Shown here: in pieces, positions 32,816 through 40,287 of the stretch
Position numbering within the stretch: position 1 is the stretch's first letter
Layout of the letters: each line of letters opens with the position of its first letter
Source of the DNA: Elusimicrobiota bacterium
GTDB lineage: Bacteria; Elusimicrobiota; Elusimicrobia; Elusimicrobiales; UBA9959
Assembly (NCBI GenBank): GCA_003482905.1
Contig: DMXM01000013.1
Span: forward strand, 10,263 to 52,283
DNA: 42,021 nt
Reading direction: 5' to 3'
Position numbers and translations under genes: made by a program
Notes under the pieces: model-generated
The model's input: the letters and a program-made list of their open reading frames with translations, nothing else
Databases searched by the model: none
What the model was told of the DNA's origin: nothing

Positions 32816-33450
32816 GTTCTTTTGTTCTTCCTTATGAACGCCGCGGCTTTCATGAAATCGGTCAGCGGGGAGGCGGGGATGTTCCGCGCCCGGCAGAGTT
32901 TGAGCAGGCGCCCCGTCGCGTAAACTTTGTCCGCCAGCGCCGCGGCTTTCAGGTCGTTGGGGCCGTCCCCGAAGAACACCACCCGGTAGCCGGCGCGCCG
33001 CAGGCGGCTTACCCTCGACGCCTTAAAGGAGCTGAGATCCATGCGCTTGAGAAAGGGATAGGTGATCTTTATCCCGCCTTTTACCACCCGGGCCCTGCCG
33101 AAAAAAGATTTTACTTTGACGCCGTGCTTCTTAAAAAAAGGGTCGGCGTAAAGGTCCACCCCGCCGCTGGCTATTTCCAGCGGGACGCCGCCGGCCTCGC
33201 AGAAGAGCACGAAGTCCCTGAAGCCGGGCCTCGCCCTCACCTTGGTCTTCACAAAAGCGGCTATAACTTCCCTGGAGAGCGCCGCCCCGGCGAAGGCGCG
33301 TTTCATGAAGTCCTCCACCTTCACCTTAAGCGAGTAGGACTCCTCTATGGTCTTCTTGTCGGAGAACCCGTAGTGCAGCAGCAGGTGGTCGCCCACGTCG
33401 CGCAGGGTTATGGTGCCGTCGAAGTCGGAGACTGCCGCCCAGCCTTTCAT
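32803..33450 (-). CDS. HAD-superfamily phosphatase (MtnX/SerB-like)
   Basis: A 215-aa haloacid-dehalogenase phosphatase. Motif I is DFDGT (Asp9 nucleophile, Asp11 acid/base), followed by TLRDVGDHLL as in MtnX-like enzymes. A cap region contains the EESYSLKVKVEDFMKRAF helices. Motif II is the Ser in EIASGG, and motif III/IV is FGDGPNDLKAAALAD (about residues 159-173). The substrate is uncertain: methionine-salvage phosphatase, phosphoserine phosphatase or another small phosphomonoester are all possible. It overlaps the MBL gene (ATGA) upstream and lgt downstream. No methionine-salvage genes are nearby to support the MtnX option. Confidence 0.85.
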   Translation of the reverse strand: MKGWAAVSDFDGTITLRDVGDHLLLHYGFSDKKTIEESYSLKVKVEDFMKRAFAGAALSREVIAAFVKTKVRARPGFRDFVLFCEAGGVPLEIASGGVDLYADPFFKKHGVKVKSFFGRARVVKGGIKITYPFLKRMDLSSFKASRVSRLRRAGYRVVFFGDGPNDLKAAALADKVYATGRLLKLCRARNIPASPLTDFMKAAAFIRKNKRTCTR

Positions 33451-34082
33451 TTTACCGCCCTTAAAAAATCGGCCCTGTTCCCGGCCCGGGCCAGTTTGAG
33501 GTAGAGGTTGTACTCTTTCTGAACGCCGAACGTGGACTTGTCCCCGTTATAGGAATGGCCGGGGTAAACCGCCGCGCCGTCCGGCAGTTTTGAAAGCTTC
33601 ACGAAACTGTCGTACAGGGCTTCCGCGCTGGACCCGGGCAGGTCCACGCGGCCGCATTCGCCCACAAAAAGCGTGTCCCCGGTGTATACCCCGCCGCCCG
33701 CCTGGTAGCAGACCGAGCCCGGGGTGTGCCCGGGCGTATGCAGCACGCCTATTTTAAGGGAGCCGGCTTCTATCTTTTCACCGTCCTGCACGGGTCTGAG
33801 CGCCGGGGGCCTCCCCTCCAGCATAAAATGGTCGGCCTCGTGCAGGTATACCGGTAATTCATTGTTGGCGCGGGTAAAATGTGCCACGCCGTTGACGTGG
33901 TCGGGATGGGCGTGGGTCAGCAGGACGCAACGCAGGGTCAGGCCTTCATTCGTGATGAATTCCTGCAGCTTCTCCGGCTGCCAGGCCGGGTCTATCACGG
34001 CGGCTTCCTTCGTTTCGTCGTTCCAGAGCAGGTAGGAAAAATTATCCATCGGCCCAAGCTTGAATTGTCTCGTCTTGATCAT
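33447..34082 (-). CDS. Metallo-beta-lactamase-fold hydrolase (glyoxalase II-like)
   Basis: A 211-aa cytoplasmic MBL-fold enzyme. The metal-binding motif is THAHPDH (His57, His59, Asp61, His62), with further ligands at HTPGHTPGS, YTGDTLF and YPGHSYNGDKST. The pattern resembles the glyoxalase II / persulfide dioxygenase (ETHE1-like) branch. Whether it uses zinc or iron, and its substrate, cannot be told from sequence by eye. It overlaps ftsB and the HAD gene by four bases each and so belongs to the ftsB-led operon. A role in detoxifying a thioester or persulfide is possible but not shown. Confidence 0.88.
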   Translation of the reverse strand: MIKTRQFKLGPMDNFSYLLWNDETKEAAVIDPAWQPEKLQEFITNEGLTLRCVLLTHAHPDHVNGVAHFTRANNELPVYLHEADHFMLEGRPPALRPVQDGEKIEAGSLKIGVLHTPGHTPGSVCYQAGGGVYTGDTLFVGECGRVDLPGSSAEALYDSFVKLSKLPDGAAVYPGHSYNGDKSTFGVQKEYNLYLKLARAGNRADFLRAVK

Positions 34083-34369
34083 TTGTCGGATTCTTTCGGA
34101 GGGGGAAAACGGTATTCCGTCTCCTCCGGGCGTATCAGGCCCAGTTCTTTGCGGGCGGCCTGCTCGATGGCCGGCTTTTCGCCCACCTCTTTGAGCTGCC
34201 GCTCCAGGCCCTCGCGCTGCAGCTCTAGGCCGGCCTTCTCCGCGTTCAGGCGGCGGTACTCAAGGTAGTTCCTCACCAGGCTGCGAAAGCCCCTGTTCCC
34301 CAGCAGGACGGCGGCCAGCAGCAGTATGGCCAGGTATTTGAGCTTGGACCTGAAAACGATCTTTTTCAT
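34079..34369 (-). CDS. ftsB: FtsB/DivIC-like septum formation initiator
   Basis: A 96-aa bitopic division protein. A short basic N-terminus is followed by a membrane helix (YLAILLLAAVLLG, about 12-24) and a coiled coil (EYRRLNAEKAGLELQREGLERQLKEV). The conserved ARKELGLIRPEETEYRF tail of the FtsB/DivIC family ends it. Such proteins complex with FtsL and FtsQ at the septum. The ATG at 34369 is the only Met in the sequence and lies directly after the T-run of the eno terminator, without a ribosome-binding site, which is unusual (see findings). The stop overlaps the MBL start, so it heads a five-gene overlapping operon. Confidence 0.87.
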   Translation of the reverse strand: MKKIVFRSKLKYLAILLLAAVLLGNRGFRSLVRNYLEYRRLNAEKAGLELQREGLERQLKEVGEKPAIEQAARKELGLIRPEETEYRFPPPKESDK

Positions 34370-34376
34370 CTTAAAA

Positions 34377-34410
34377 AAAGCCCCGTCCGGTTTTTCGCGG
34401 ACGGGGCTTT
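34377..34410 (-). terminator. Terminator downstream of eno
   Basis: A 13-bp stem (AAAGCCCCGTCCG / CGGACGGGGCTTT) with an eight-base loop, followed on the minus strand by a T-run. It lies 14 bases past the eno stop and ends a few bases before the ftsB start codon. Confidence 0.9.
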
Positions 34411-34423
34411 CCTGTAACGCCGC

Positions 34424-35707
34424 TTACTTGAACTTGAAAACGCTGTCCTTGGCGTAGCGGGCCTTCTTGCCCAGCTCTTCCTCTATGCGGATAAGCTGGT
34501 TGTATTTGCAAAGGCGTTCCGAGCGGCAGGGCGCGCCCGTCTTGATGGCGCCGGCGTTGGTGGCCACGGCCAGGTCCGCTATAAAGGCGTCCTCGGTCTC
34601 GCCCGAGCGGTGGCTGATCACGGTGGCGTAGCCGGCCTTGTGGGCCATCTCTATCACGCGGATTGTCTCGGTCAGCGAGCCGATCTGGTTGAGCTTTATG
34701 AGGATGGCGTTGCCGATACCTTCCTCTATGCCGCGCTTCAGGCGCTCGGGATTGGTAACGAACAGGTCGTCGCCCACCACGCGGGCTTTCTTGCCCAGGT
34801 GCTTGGTGAGGTGGTCCCAGCCTTCCCAGTCGTCTTCGGCGAGGGGGTCTTCATAGGAGATGATGGGAAAATGCTTTCTCCATTCCGAATATTTGGAGGT
34901 GAGCTCCTGGTAGCTCAGGTTGGAGCCTTCGAAGACGTAGCGGTCGTTCTGGAAGAACTCGCTGGCTGCGGAGTCCAGGGCTATCTGCACTTCCTTGAAG
35001 GTGTAGCCGGCGTCCTTGATGGAGTTGCAGATGGTCTCCAGCACGGACTCGTGCGTGAAGATCTTGGGGGCGAAGCCGCCCTCGTCGCCGACCGACGTGC
35101 TGTAGCCGGCCTTGGTCAGGACCTTCTTCAGGGTATGGTAGATCTCGCAGCCCATGCGGATGGCGTCCGTGAAATGCGGGGCGCCCGTAGGAACTATCAT
35201 GAACTCCTGGATGCTGATACCGGAGTCCGCGTGCTTGCCGCCGTTGATGATGTTCATCATGGGGGCGGGGAGGATGAAATCCTTGTGCTTCAGGCCGTAG
35301 GCTTTGCGGATATAGGCGTAGAGCGGGAGCTTGGCCGAGGCCGCGCCGGCGCGGGCCAGCGCCATGGAGACGGAGAGGATGGCGTTGGCTCCCAGCTTGC
35401 TCTTGGTCTGGGTGTCGTCGAGCTTTATCATCATCTCGTCGATCTTGATCTGGTCGGCCTTCAGGCCGGTTATCTCGGCGGCTATGGCCTTGTTGACGTT
35501 TTCCACGGCCTTTACCACGCCTTTGCCGAGATAGCGCTTGCCGCCGTCGCGCATTTCGAGGGCTTCGTGGGTGCCGGTGGAGGCGCCGCTGGGCACCGCC
35601 GCGCGCCCGAAAGACCCGTCGGTAAGCATTACGTCGGTTTCCACCGTGGGGAAACCGCGGGAGTCGAGTATTTCCCTGGCTATTATCTTTTTAATTTTCG
35701 CTTCCAT
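34424..35707 (-). CDS. eno: Enolase
   Basis: A 427-aa glycolytic enzyme that interconverts 2-phosphoglycerate and phosphoenolpyruvate. The N-terminal IIAREILDSRGFPTVETDV, the GASTG loop (Ser41-Gly region), the active-site loop SVGDEGGFAP, the metal-site residues in SYEDPL and GDDLFVTN, the catalytic Lys in ILIKLNQIG and the SHRSGETED motif are all intact. Length is normal. The open frame extends far upstream to 37324 as a shadow of pgm; the true start is the ATG at 35707, with AGGAG upstream. It lies 44 bases after the pgm stop, so pgm and eno are likely cotranscribed. Confidence 0.97.
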   Translation of the reverse strand: MEAKIKKIIAREILDSRGFPTVETDVMLTDGSFGRAAVPSGASTGTHEALEMRDGGKRYLGKGVVKAVENVNKAIAAEITGLKADQIKIDEMMIKLDDTQTKSKLGANAILSVSMALARAGAASAKLPLYAYIRKAYGLKHKDFILPAPMMNIINGGKHADSGISIQEFMIVPTGAPHFTDAIRMGCEIYHTLKKVLTKAGYSTSVGDEGGFAPKIFTHESVLETICNSIKDAGYTFKEVQIALDSAASEFFQNDRYVFEGSNLSYQELTSKYSEWRKHFPIISYEDPLAEDDWEGWDHLTKHLGKKARVVGDDLFVTNPERLKRGIEEGIGNAILIKLNQIGSLTETIRVIEMAHKAGYATVISHRSGETEDAFIADLAVATNAGAIKTGAPCRSERLCKYNQLIRIEEELGKKARYAKDSVFKFK

Positions 35708-35751
35708 TTGGTTTTTCTCCTGATCCGGCGCCTTAAGCGGCGTCCGGCCTT

Positions 35752-37248
35752 TTAAAACTTGCCGCTCATTATCTTCTTGCCGGCCTCGTTCAGGGCCGCG
35801 GTTTTCTGGGCGGTGGGGGCTTCGGCGTAAATGCGCACCAGCGGTTCGGTGCCGGACGGGCGCAGGCCCAGCCAGCTGCCGTCCTTCATGATGAACTTGA
35901 AGCCGTCGGTGTGGTCGATGCGCCACACGGAGGAGCCGGCCAGGTTCAGGGGGGGATTGACGCGCAGGCGTTCCACCAGCACGTCCATGTTCACGTTGCG
36001 GTCCAGCTTCAGGTTCACCCTTGAATTTATGAAGTTGCCGACGCGCTTGTTCAGCTCCGCCAGTATTTTCTTTATGGGCTTGCGCTCGTAGGCCACCATT
36101 TCGGCTATGAGCAGGCAGGCGAGTATGCCGTCCTTCTCCGCCACGTGGTTCATTATGGAGAGCCCGCCGGACTCTTCGCCGCCCAGCAGGTACTGGCCGG
36201 TGCGCAGCAGGTTGCCGATGTGTTTGAACCCTACGGCCGTTTCGCGCACTTCCAGCGCGTGGCTGCGGGCTATGGCGTCCGCGAAATGGGAGGTCATGAC
36301 CGAGCGGGCGAACTTGCCCTTCAGGCCCCGGTTCTTTACCAGGTGCTCGAGGACCAGGCCCAGCACCAGGTTGGGGGCGATCCACGTGCCGTCGGAATCT
36401 ATTATGCCGAAGCGGTCGGCGTCGCCGTCGCAGGCCAGGCCCAAGTTCAGCTTGTTCTTGGTCACGGTATCGCGCAGCAGCGTCAGGTTCCCCTCGTTCG
36501 TGTCGGGGGCGTGCCCGCCGAAAAGGACGTCGCGCTCCTCGCGCAGGCCGGTCACCTTCGCGCCGGCCTTCTCCAGCATAGGGCGCAGGTAGGTGCGGGC
36601 GGCGCCGTTGACGGAATCGGCCGCTATCTTGAGGCCCGCCTTCTTTACGGCGCCCAGGTCCAGCAGGGTGTCCAGCTGTTTGAAATAGTTCGCGTGAAAA
36701 TCCTCTACGCGGATGATGCCGGCCGTCACCCCGTGTTCGAACGGGATGTGCTTGTCCACCTCGGCTATGGTCAGGCTCTGTACCCTGGCTTCCAGGTCCG
36801 CGGTGATGTCGGTCAGCGCGGGCCCGCCCCAGTAGGGCGTCCATTTGACGCCGTTGTACTGCGGCGGGTTGTGGCTGGCCGTCAGCATTACGCCGCCGGA
36901 GGCGCTGGTGCGCATGACTTCCCAGGCCACCACGGGGGTGGGGGCTTCCGTGTTGGAAATAACGGCGGTGATGCCTTCCGCCGCTATGGCCTCCGCCGCG
37001 TTCTTGGCGAAATCTTCGGACATGTAGCGGGTGTCGTAGCCGATTATTATCTGGGCGGTCTTGGGAGCGGGTTTGCCGGCTTTGTGCAGACTGAGCAGGT
37101 ATTCCTCGCCTTTGTAGCCGTATTCCCGGTTCTCTTTTACGTGTTCCGCCGCGGCGTGGCTTACGCGGCGCAGGCTGGAAACGTTGAAATCTTCGCCGAT
37201 AACGGCCCTCCAACCGGAGGTGCCGAATTTGATATTTGGGGTCGCCAT
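35752..37248 (-). CDS. Phosphoglucomutase/phosphomannomutase family protein
   Basis: A 498-aa alpha-D-phosphohexomutase that moves phosphate between C1 and C6 of hexoses. Features are FGTSGWRAVIGEDF at the N-terminus, the phosphoserine loop TASHNPPQYNG (Ser125), the metal loop DGDADRFG (about 263-270), the sugar-specificity loop GGEESGG (about 342-348), and the phosphate-binding loop RPSGTEP near the C-terminus. The GEESGG loop fits both glucose- and mannose-specific enzymes, so the substrate is left open. The frame extends six codons to 37266, but the ATG at 37248 starts the conserved sequence. It has no ribosome site and follows a -10-like box by eight bases. Confidence 0.92.
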   Translation of the reverse strand: MATPNIKFGTSGWRAVIGEDFNVSSLRRVSHAAAEHVKENREYGYKGEEYLLSLHKAGKPAPKTAQIIIGYDTRYMSEDFAKNAAEAIAAEGITAVISNTEAPTPVVAWEVMRTSASGGVMLTASHNPPQYNGVKWTPYWGGPALTDITADLEARVQSLTIAEVDKHIPFEHGVTAGIIRVEDFHANYFKQLDTLLDLGAVKKAGLKIAADSVNGAARTYLRPMLEKAGAKVTGLREERDVLFGGHAPDTNEGNLTLLRDTVTKNKLNLGLACDGDADRFGIIDSDGTWIAPNLVLGLVLEHLVKNRGLKGKFARSVMTSHFADAIARSHALEVRETAVGFKHIGNLLRTGQYLLGGEESGGLSIMNHVAEKDGILACLLIAEMVAYERKPIKKILAELNKRVGNFINSRVNLKLDRNVNMDVLVERLRVNPPLNLAGSSVWRIDHTDGFKFIMKDGSWLGLRPSGTEPLVRIYAEAPTAQKTAALNEAGKKIMSGKF

Positions 37249-37256
37249 AGGTATGA

Positions 37257-37286
37257 AATATAGCATAAGAAAGCCAAAGAAAGCAA
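37257..37286 (-). promoter_or_regulatory. Promoter of pgm-eno (near-leaderless)
   Basis: On the minus strand TTGCTT (37286-37281) and TATATT (37262-37257) are separated by 18 bp. The -10 ends eight bases before the ATG at 37248, so the transcript would begin within about two bases of the start codon. The palindrome at 37288-37311 lies directly upstream of the -35. Confidence 0.55.
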
Positions 37287-37287
37287 A

Positions 37288-37311
37288 ATAATCGCGTCAG
37301 GACGCGATTAT
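37288..37311. promoter_or_regulatory. 24-bp palindrome, candidate operator between divergent promoters
   Basis: Perfect 11-bp arms ATAATCGCGTC and GACGCGATTAT with a two-base centre (AG). It sits one base upstream of the pgm -35 box and upstream of the promoter region of the gene at 37350. There is no T-run for a terminator and nothing is expected to be transcribed into it from either side. A dimeric regulator's operator is the simplest reading. Confidence 0.6.
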
Positions 37312-37335
37312 GCCCTGCGGACACGGCTATTTTTG

Positions 37336-37341
37336 TAAAAT
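37336..37341 (+). promoter_or_regulatory. -10-like element before the exported protein gene
   Basis: TAAAAT ends eight bases before the ATG at 37350, with no clear -35 and no ribosome-binding site, another near-leaderless arrangement. Confidence 0.35.
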
Positions 37342-37349
37342 ATAAATCA

Positions 37350-37829
37350 ATGAAATCTATAATTATGGCGTTAGCCGCGCTTATGGCCCAGCCAGCCGCC
37401 TCCGCGGCCGGAGAGCCGGATCTGGAGATTAAGGGCTACCTTTCCGCCTGGACGCAGGATTGCGGGGGCGCCTCCTGCTCCCTGCCTGTTCCGGGCCAGG
37501 GAAACCATCCCGTCCTTCTGCGCCTGCCCCTGCCCTTGGCGCCCGGAGAGGTTTCTACCGTCCGCGCGTCAGAAAATTTGAACCTCGGCGAGGGTTTGGA
37601 AATATCGGCCGGGATAAGCTTCTACGCCATCTGCCCGTACGGAGGGGCCCCCGGAACCTGCGCCGGCCGCTATTTTCAGGCCCAGGTCACCCTGTCGGGG
37701 CCGGCCGGCGCGTTCTGCGCCTCCGCCCTTAACGCCCCGGATTTTTCACCGTTCCCAGTGCTCATGTGCGCCGGGGTTTCCGCGGGCGGCCGCCGCTTCG
37801 GCTTAACCCTGCACCGCCAGCCCCTATGA
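37350..37829 (+). CDS. Hypothetical exported cysteine-containing protein
   Basis: A 159-aa protein of no recognised family. It starts with a signal peptide (MKSIIMALAALMAQPAASAAG). The mature part is rich in Gly, Pro, Leu and Ser and carries six cysteines, including CGGASC (about residues 38-43) and CPYGGAPGTC (about 94-103). These could form disulfides in the periplasm. Alternating hydrophobic residues suggest a beta-sandwich. It heads a four-gene run in which every junction overlaps by four bases (ATGA). One of the downstream genes encodes a thioredoxin-fold lipoprotein, so a link to periplasmic disulfide chemistry is possible but unproven. No ribosome site is visible. Confidence 0.62.
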   Translation: MKSIIMALAALMAQPAASAAGEPDLEIKGYLSAWTQDCGGASCSLPVPGQGNHPVLLRLPLPLAPGEVSTVRASENLNLGEGLEISAGISFYAICPYGGAPGTCAGRYFQAQVTLSGPAGAFCASALNAPDFSPFPVLMCAGVSAGGRRFGLTLHRQPL

Positions 37830-38506
37830 CCAAAAAAAGGGACATGTTTTCACGCCGCCATCTGGTACCGGAACTGACGGCTTATTTTGGCGCGCTCACC
37901 GCCGCCGACGAGGGCTACGCCTCCCACGTTACTGCGGCTATGGAGAAGGACGGGGTTCGCGGCAGCGCGGTTTCCACTATGGAGGGGAAGCTCCTGGAGG
38001 CTTTCGCCAGGCTATCCGGGGCCAGGAAGGCCGTAGAAATAGGCTCGCTCTACGGCTATTCCGCCCACTGGATAGCCCGCGGCCTGCCGGAAGGCGCGCG
38101 CCTCTACTCGCTTGAAAAAGCCCCCGCCTGCGTGAACGCGGCCAAGGACGCGCTGGAGGTCTCCGGCTTGACGCGCAAGGTTACCGTTATGGAGGGGCCG
38201 GCCGCGGAAAGCCTCAAGACGCTTTCAAAACTGGCCCCGTTCGATTTCTGTTTTATCGACGCTGACGCGGAGAATTATCCGGTCTACCTGCGCTGGGCCG
38301 CCGCGAATCTGCGCCCCGGCGGCCTGGTGCTGGCCGACGGCGCCTTTTTAAAAGGGAAGGTCTGCGGCGCGGGCGGCGATTCCGCGGACAACGCCGCGGA
38401 GCGCGCCATGCGCGAGTTCTTTCACGTGCTGTTCGACGGGGACCGTTTTGTGTCGGCCTCCATAATCCCCACCGGCGAGGGCCTGGCCATGGGGATAAAG
38501 GGATGA
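37826..38506 (+). CDS. SAM-dependent O-methyltransferase (caffeoyl-CoA OMT-like)
   Basis: A 226-aa class I methyltransferase of the Methyltransf_3 (CCoAOMT/YrrM) family. The SAM-binding motif I is AVEIGSLYGYSAHWIARGL (about 69-87), followed by the YSLEKAP acidic loop and FDFCFIDADAENYPVYL (metal-binding Asp region, about 137-153). RPGGLVLADGAFLKGKV follows. The substrate is unknown; bacterial members methylate varied small catechols or RNA. The start at 37826 overlaps the previous stop (ATGA) and precedes the conserved core; the longer frame is a shadow. Downstream it overlaps the TlpA-like gene by four bases. Confidence 0.9.
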   Translation: MTKKRDMFSRRHLVPELTAYFGALTAADEGYASHVTAAMEKDGVRGSAVSTMEGKLLEAFARLSGARKAVEIGSLYGYSAHWIARGLPEGARLYSLEKAPACVNAAKDALEVSGLTRKVTVMEGPAAESLKTLSKLAPFDFCFIDADAENYPVYLRWAAANLRPGGLVLADGAFLKGKVCGAGGDSADNAAERAMREFFHVLFDGDRFVSASIIPTGEGLAMGIKG

Positions 38507-39660
38507 TGAAAATTTGTTTCGCCGCGCTTTTGCTGGCGCTGGGCGGCTGCGCCAAGCCGGACGGGGCGCGCCCTAAACTGGCTGACGCCGGCCAGCCGGC
38601 TCCGGAACTGCGCCTGCCCAAACTCCTGAACGCCCCGCTCCCGTCGCTCTCCGGCTGGCAGGACCTTAAGGGCAAGGCGGTGGTGATCGAATTCTTCGCC
38701 ACCTGGTGCGAACCGTGCCTGGACAATATCCCGCATTTTAACGATCTTGCCGAAAAATTCAGCGGCAAGCCGGTGGTTTTTATATCGGTTACGGACGAAA
38801 GCGAGGCCGATATCGCCGCTTTTATCAAAACCCGCCGGCTGGCCGGCTGGGTGGCGCCGGAGGCCGGCCCGGAGGTTTTCAAGGCTTTCCGTGTTTACGG
38901 CCGGCCCCATACCGTCCTGGTGGACCGCGACGGCAAGGTGGCGGCCTTCACCACTCCTGCGCAAGTTACCGCCGAAAAGATAGAGGAACTGCTGGCAGGC
39001 CGCGAGGACGCCGCCCTTCGAGCCGGAGATGAGGCCGGGCCCGACCCGTCCCTGCTGGCTGAATTCCGCATAGCCCTTTCTTCGGGGACCCCCGGGGTCA
39101 GATCCCGGCACGATTCCTTCATCGCCCGGGCGCTCAGCCTCAGGATGGCTTTCGATTTTATACTGGGGACCGCGGACAGGCTGGACCTGGGCCCCGGGGT
39201 CGGGCAGGTTCTGGACGCGGCCTACGATATACGCCTGATGGTTCCTAACGGCGCGGAGGACCGCAAGAAGGACCTGTTCATCAAAGGCATAGACTTCGCG
39301 CTCGGGTTGAAGGTAAAGCGGGAAGTCAGGGAGGAAGAGGTTTATGTCCTGAAAACCGCCCCCGGCGGCCCGCGCGGGGTCCGCAGAAAAAAAGATTTTT
39401 CGGACGTGTCTTTCGACGGGGTAAGCCTGAAGACGGCCGGCTCTTCTTTTGTGGTGCTGGCCTACCACCTGAGGGAGCGGCTGGGCCTGCCGGTCATGGA
39501 CGAAACCCGCGAGGCGGGCCCGCTGGAATACGCCTTCAGTTTCGAAACCCGCGATCCTAAAGCTATGGACGCTCAACTGCGCCGGGGGCTCGGCCTCCGC
39601 CTGGACAGGGTGAAGCGCAGGATAAAGGTGATATCGGTCCGCAAGGTCAAGCCTGAATGA
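38503..39660 (+). CDS. TlpA-like thioredoxin lipoprotein fused to a DUF3738-like domain
   Basis: A 385-aa envelope protein. It has a lipoprotein signal with lipobox LALGGC (Cys16). Then comes a TlpA/ResA-type thioredoxin fold with active-site WCEPC (Cys69, Cys72) and a cis-Pro in YGRPHTVLVDRDG (about 130-142). The second half (about 180-385) resembles the DUF3738 domain (TIGR03435-type soil-associated proteins): an RALSLRMAFDFILG segment, YDIRLMVPNGAEDRKKDLF, a central EEVYVLKT strand, and LGLPVMDETREAGPLEYAFSFETRD near the end. The fusion suggests a membrane-anchored thiol reductase acting on or sensing partner envelope proteins. The start overlaps the methyltransferase stop (ATGA) and the end overlaps the NYN gene likewise. 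Confidence 0.85.
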   Translation: MMKICFAALLLALGGCAKPDGARPKLADAGQPAPELRLPKLLNAPLPSLSGWQDLKGKAVVIEFFATWCEPCLDNIPHFNDLAEKFSGKPVVFISVTDESEADIAAFIKTRRLAGWVAPEAGPEVFKAFRVYGRPHTVLVDRDGKVAAFTTPAQVTAEKIEELLAGREDAALRAGDEAGPDPSLLAEFRIALSSGTPGVRSRHDSFIARALSLRMAFDFILGTADRLDLGPGVGQVLDAAYDIRLMVPNGAEDRKKDLFIKGIDFALGLKVKREVREEEVYVLKTAPGGPRGVRRKKDFSDVSFDGVSLKTAGSSFVVLAYHLRERLGLPVMDETREAGPLEYAFSFETRDPKAMDAQLRRGLGLRLDRVKRRIKVISVRKVKPE

Positions 39661-40082
39661 AAAAACTTTCCACCAAGCCCACCGTCTACCTGCTGGACGG
39701 CTCCAACTTTTCCATGCGCTTCTGGGATAAGGCCGGCGGCGACTCCAGGGACGAACTTGAGCGCGAGTTCATGCGCTGGCTGGGGGACATTTCCAGGACG
39801 GAGGCACTGCGGCCTTCCTGTTTCCGGGTGGTTTTCGACGGGCCCTACCGCCGGGCCGCCGCGGCCGGTCCGGCCATCACGGTCTATTACAGCGATTCCG
39901 AACCGGCCGACGACATGCTGGTGGAGCGCGGCTACTTTATGCAGAACGAGGGCATCCGGGCCATCATCGTCACCTCCGACAACGGCCTGCGCGACCGCGC
40001 CGCCGCCGAAGGCGTAAAAACCATGACCTGCGAGACCTTCCAGTACCTGGCCGACTCCGAGCTGCGCAAAGAAACCCGCTGA
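39657..40082 (+). CDS. NYN-domain (YacP-like) putative ribonuclease
   Basis: A 141-aa PIN-like NYN-domain protein resembling YacP/Rae1 endoribonucleases. The conserved acidic residues are visible: VYLLDGSNFSMRF (Asp14 region), VVFDG, SDSEPADDMLVERGY (about 80-94) and VTSDNGLRDRA (about 103-113). These are the positions that coordinate Mg in the family. It is the last gene of the four-gene run, overlapping the TlpA-like gene by four bases. RNA substrates are unknown. No obvious terminator follows, and 205 bases of apparently non-coding, AT-richer sequence separate it from the ATPase gene. Confidence 0.85.
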   Translation: MKKLSTKPTVYLLDGSNFSMRFWDKAGGDSRDELEREFMRWLGDISRTEALRPSCFRVVFDGPYRRAAAAGPAITVYYSDSEPADDMLVERGYFMQNEGIRAIIVTSDNGLRDRAAAEGVKTMTCETFQYLADSELRKETR

Positions 40083-40213
40083 CCCGAAAGCTGCACCCAT
40101 AGCCTTTAGGTCAATTTGTTTATGCGTACTGCTTGACGCCGTGAAGCGAGTCAGCCGCTAACCTCCTACAACCCCCGCCTCTTATTTAAGATTTCTTGTT
40201 TTGGAGTTGCTAA

Positions 40214-40268
40214 TTCCATAAATGGGCCAGAAATGGAGTTTGCGTTTCCATAAATGACCTGCTATAAT
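40214..40268 (+). promoter_or_regulatory. Promoter with repeated operator-like elements before the AAA ATPase
   Basis: TATAAT (40263-40268) with TTGCGT (40240-40245) at 17-bp spacing forms the promoter. The 11-mer TTCCATAAATG occurs at 40214-40224 and again at 40246-40256, exactly 32 bp apart (three helical turns). The second copy lies inside the promoter spacer. ATGGA at 40233-40237 forms inverted repeats with both TCCAT elements. This is a plausible repressor-binding array. Confidence 0.55.
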
Positions 40269-40287
40269 ATACACAAAGGCGGCTAAT

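Noticed and set aside
36145..37263. Plus-strand 372-codon frame opposite pgm
   Set aside because: Shadow frame rich in Gly/Val/Gln/His with no family motif, opposite a clear phosphohexomutase.
34424..37324. A 966-codon open frame covering eno and extending across pgm
   Set aside because: Its N-terminal half is a low-information Arg/Gly/Pro-rich shadow of pgm in another frame. Enolase proper starts at 35707 with a ribosome site, and pgm motifs are clear in the other frame.
40083..40200. Possible small RNA or tRNA remnant in the spacer after the NYN gene (partly complementary GCTTGAC / GTCAGC)
   Set aside because: The pairing is imperfect, there is no T-run, and no tRNA or known RNA fold is visible.
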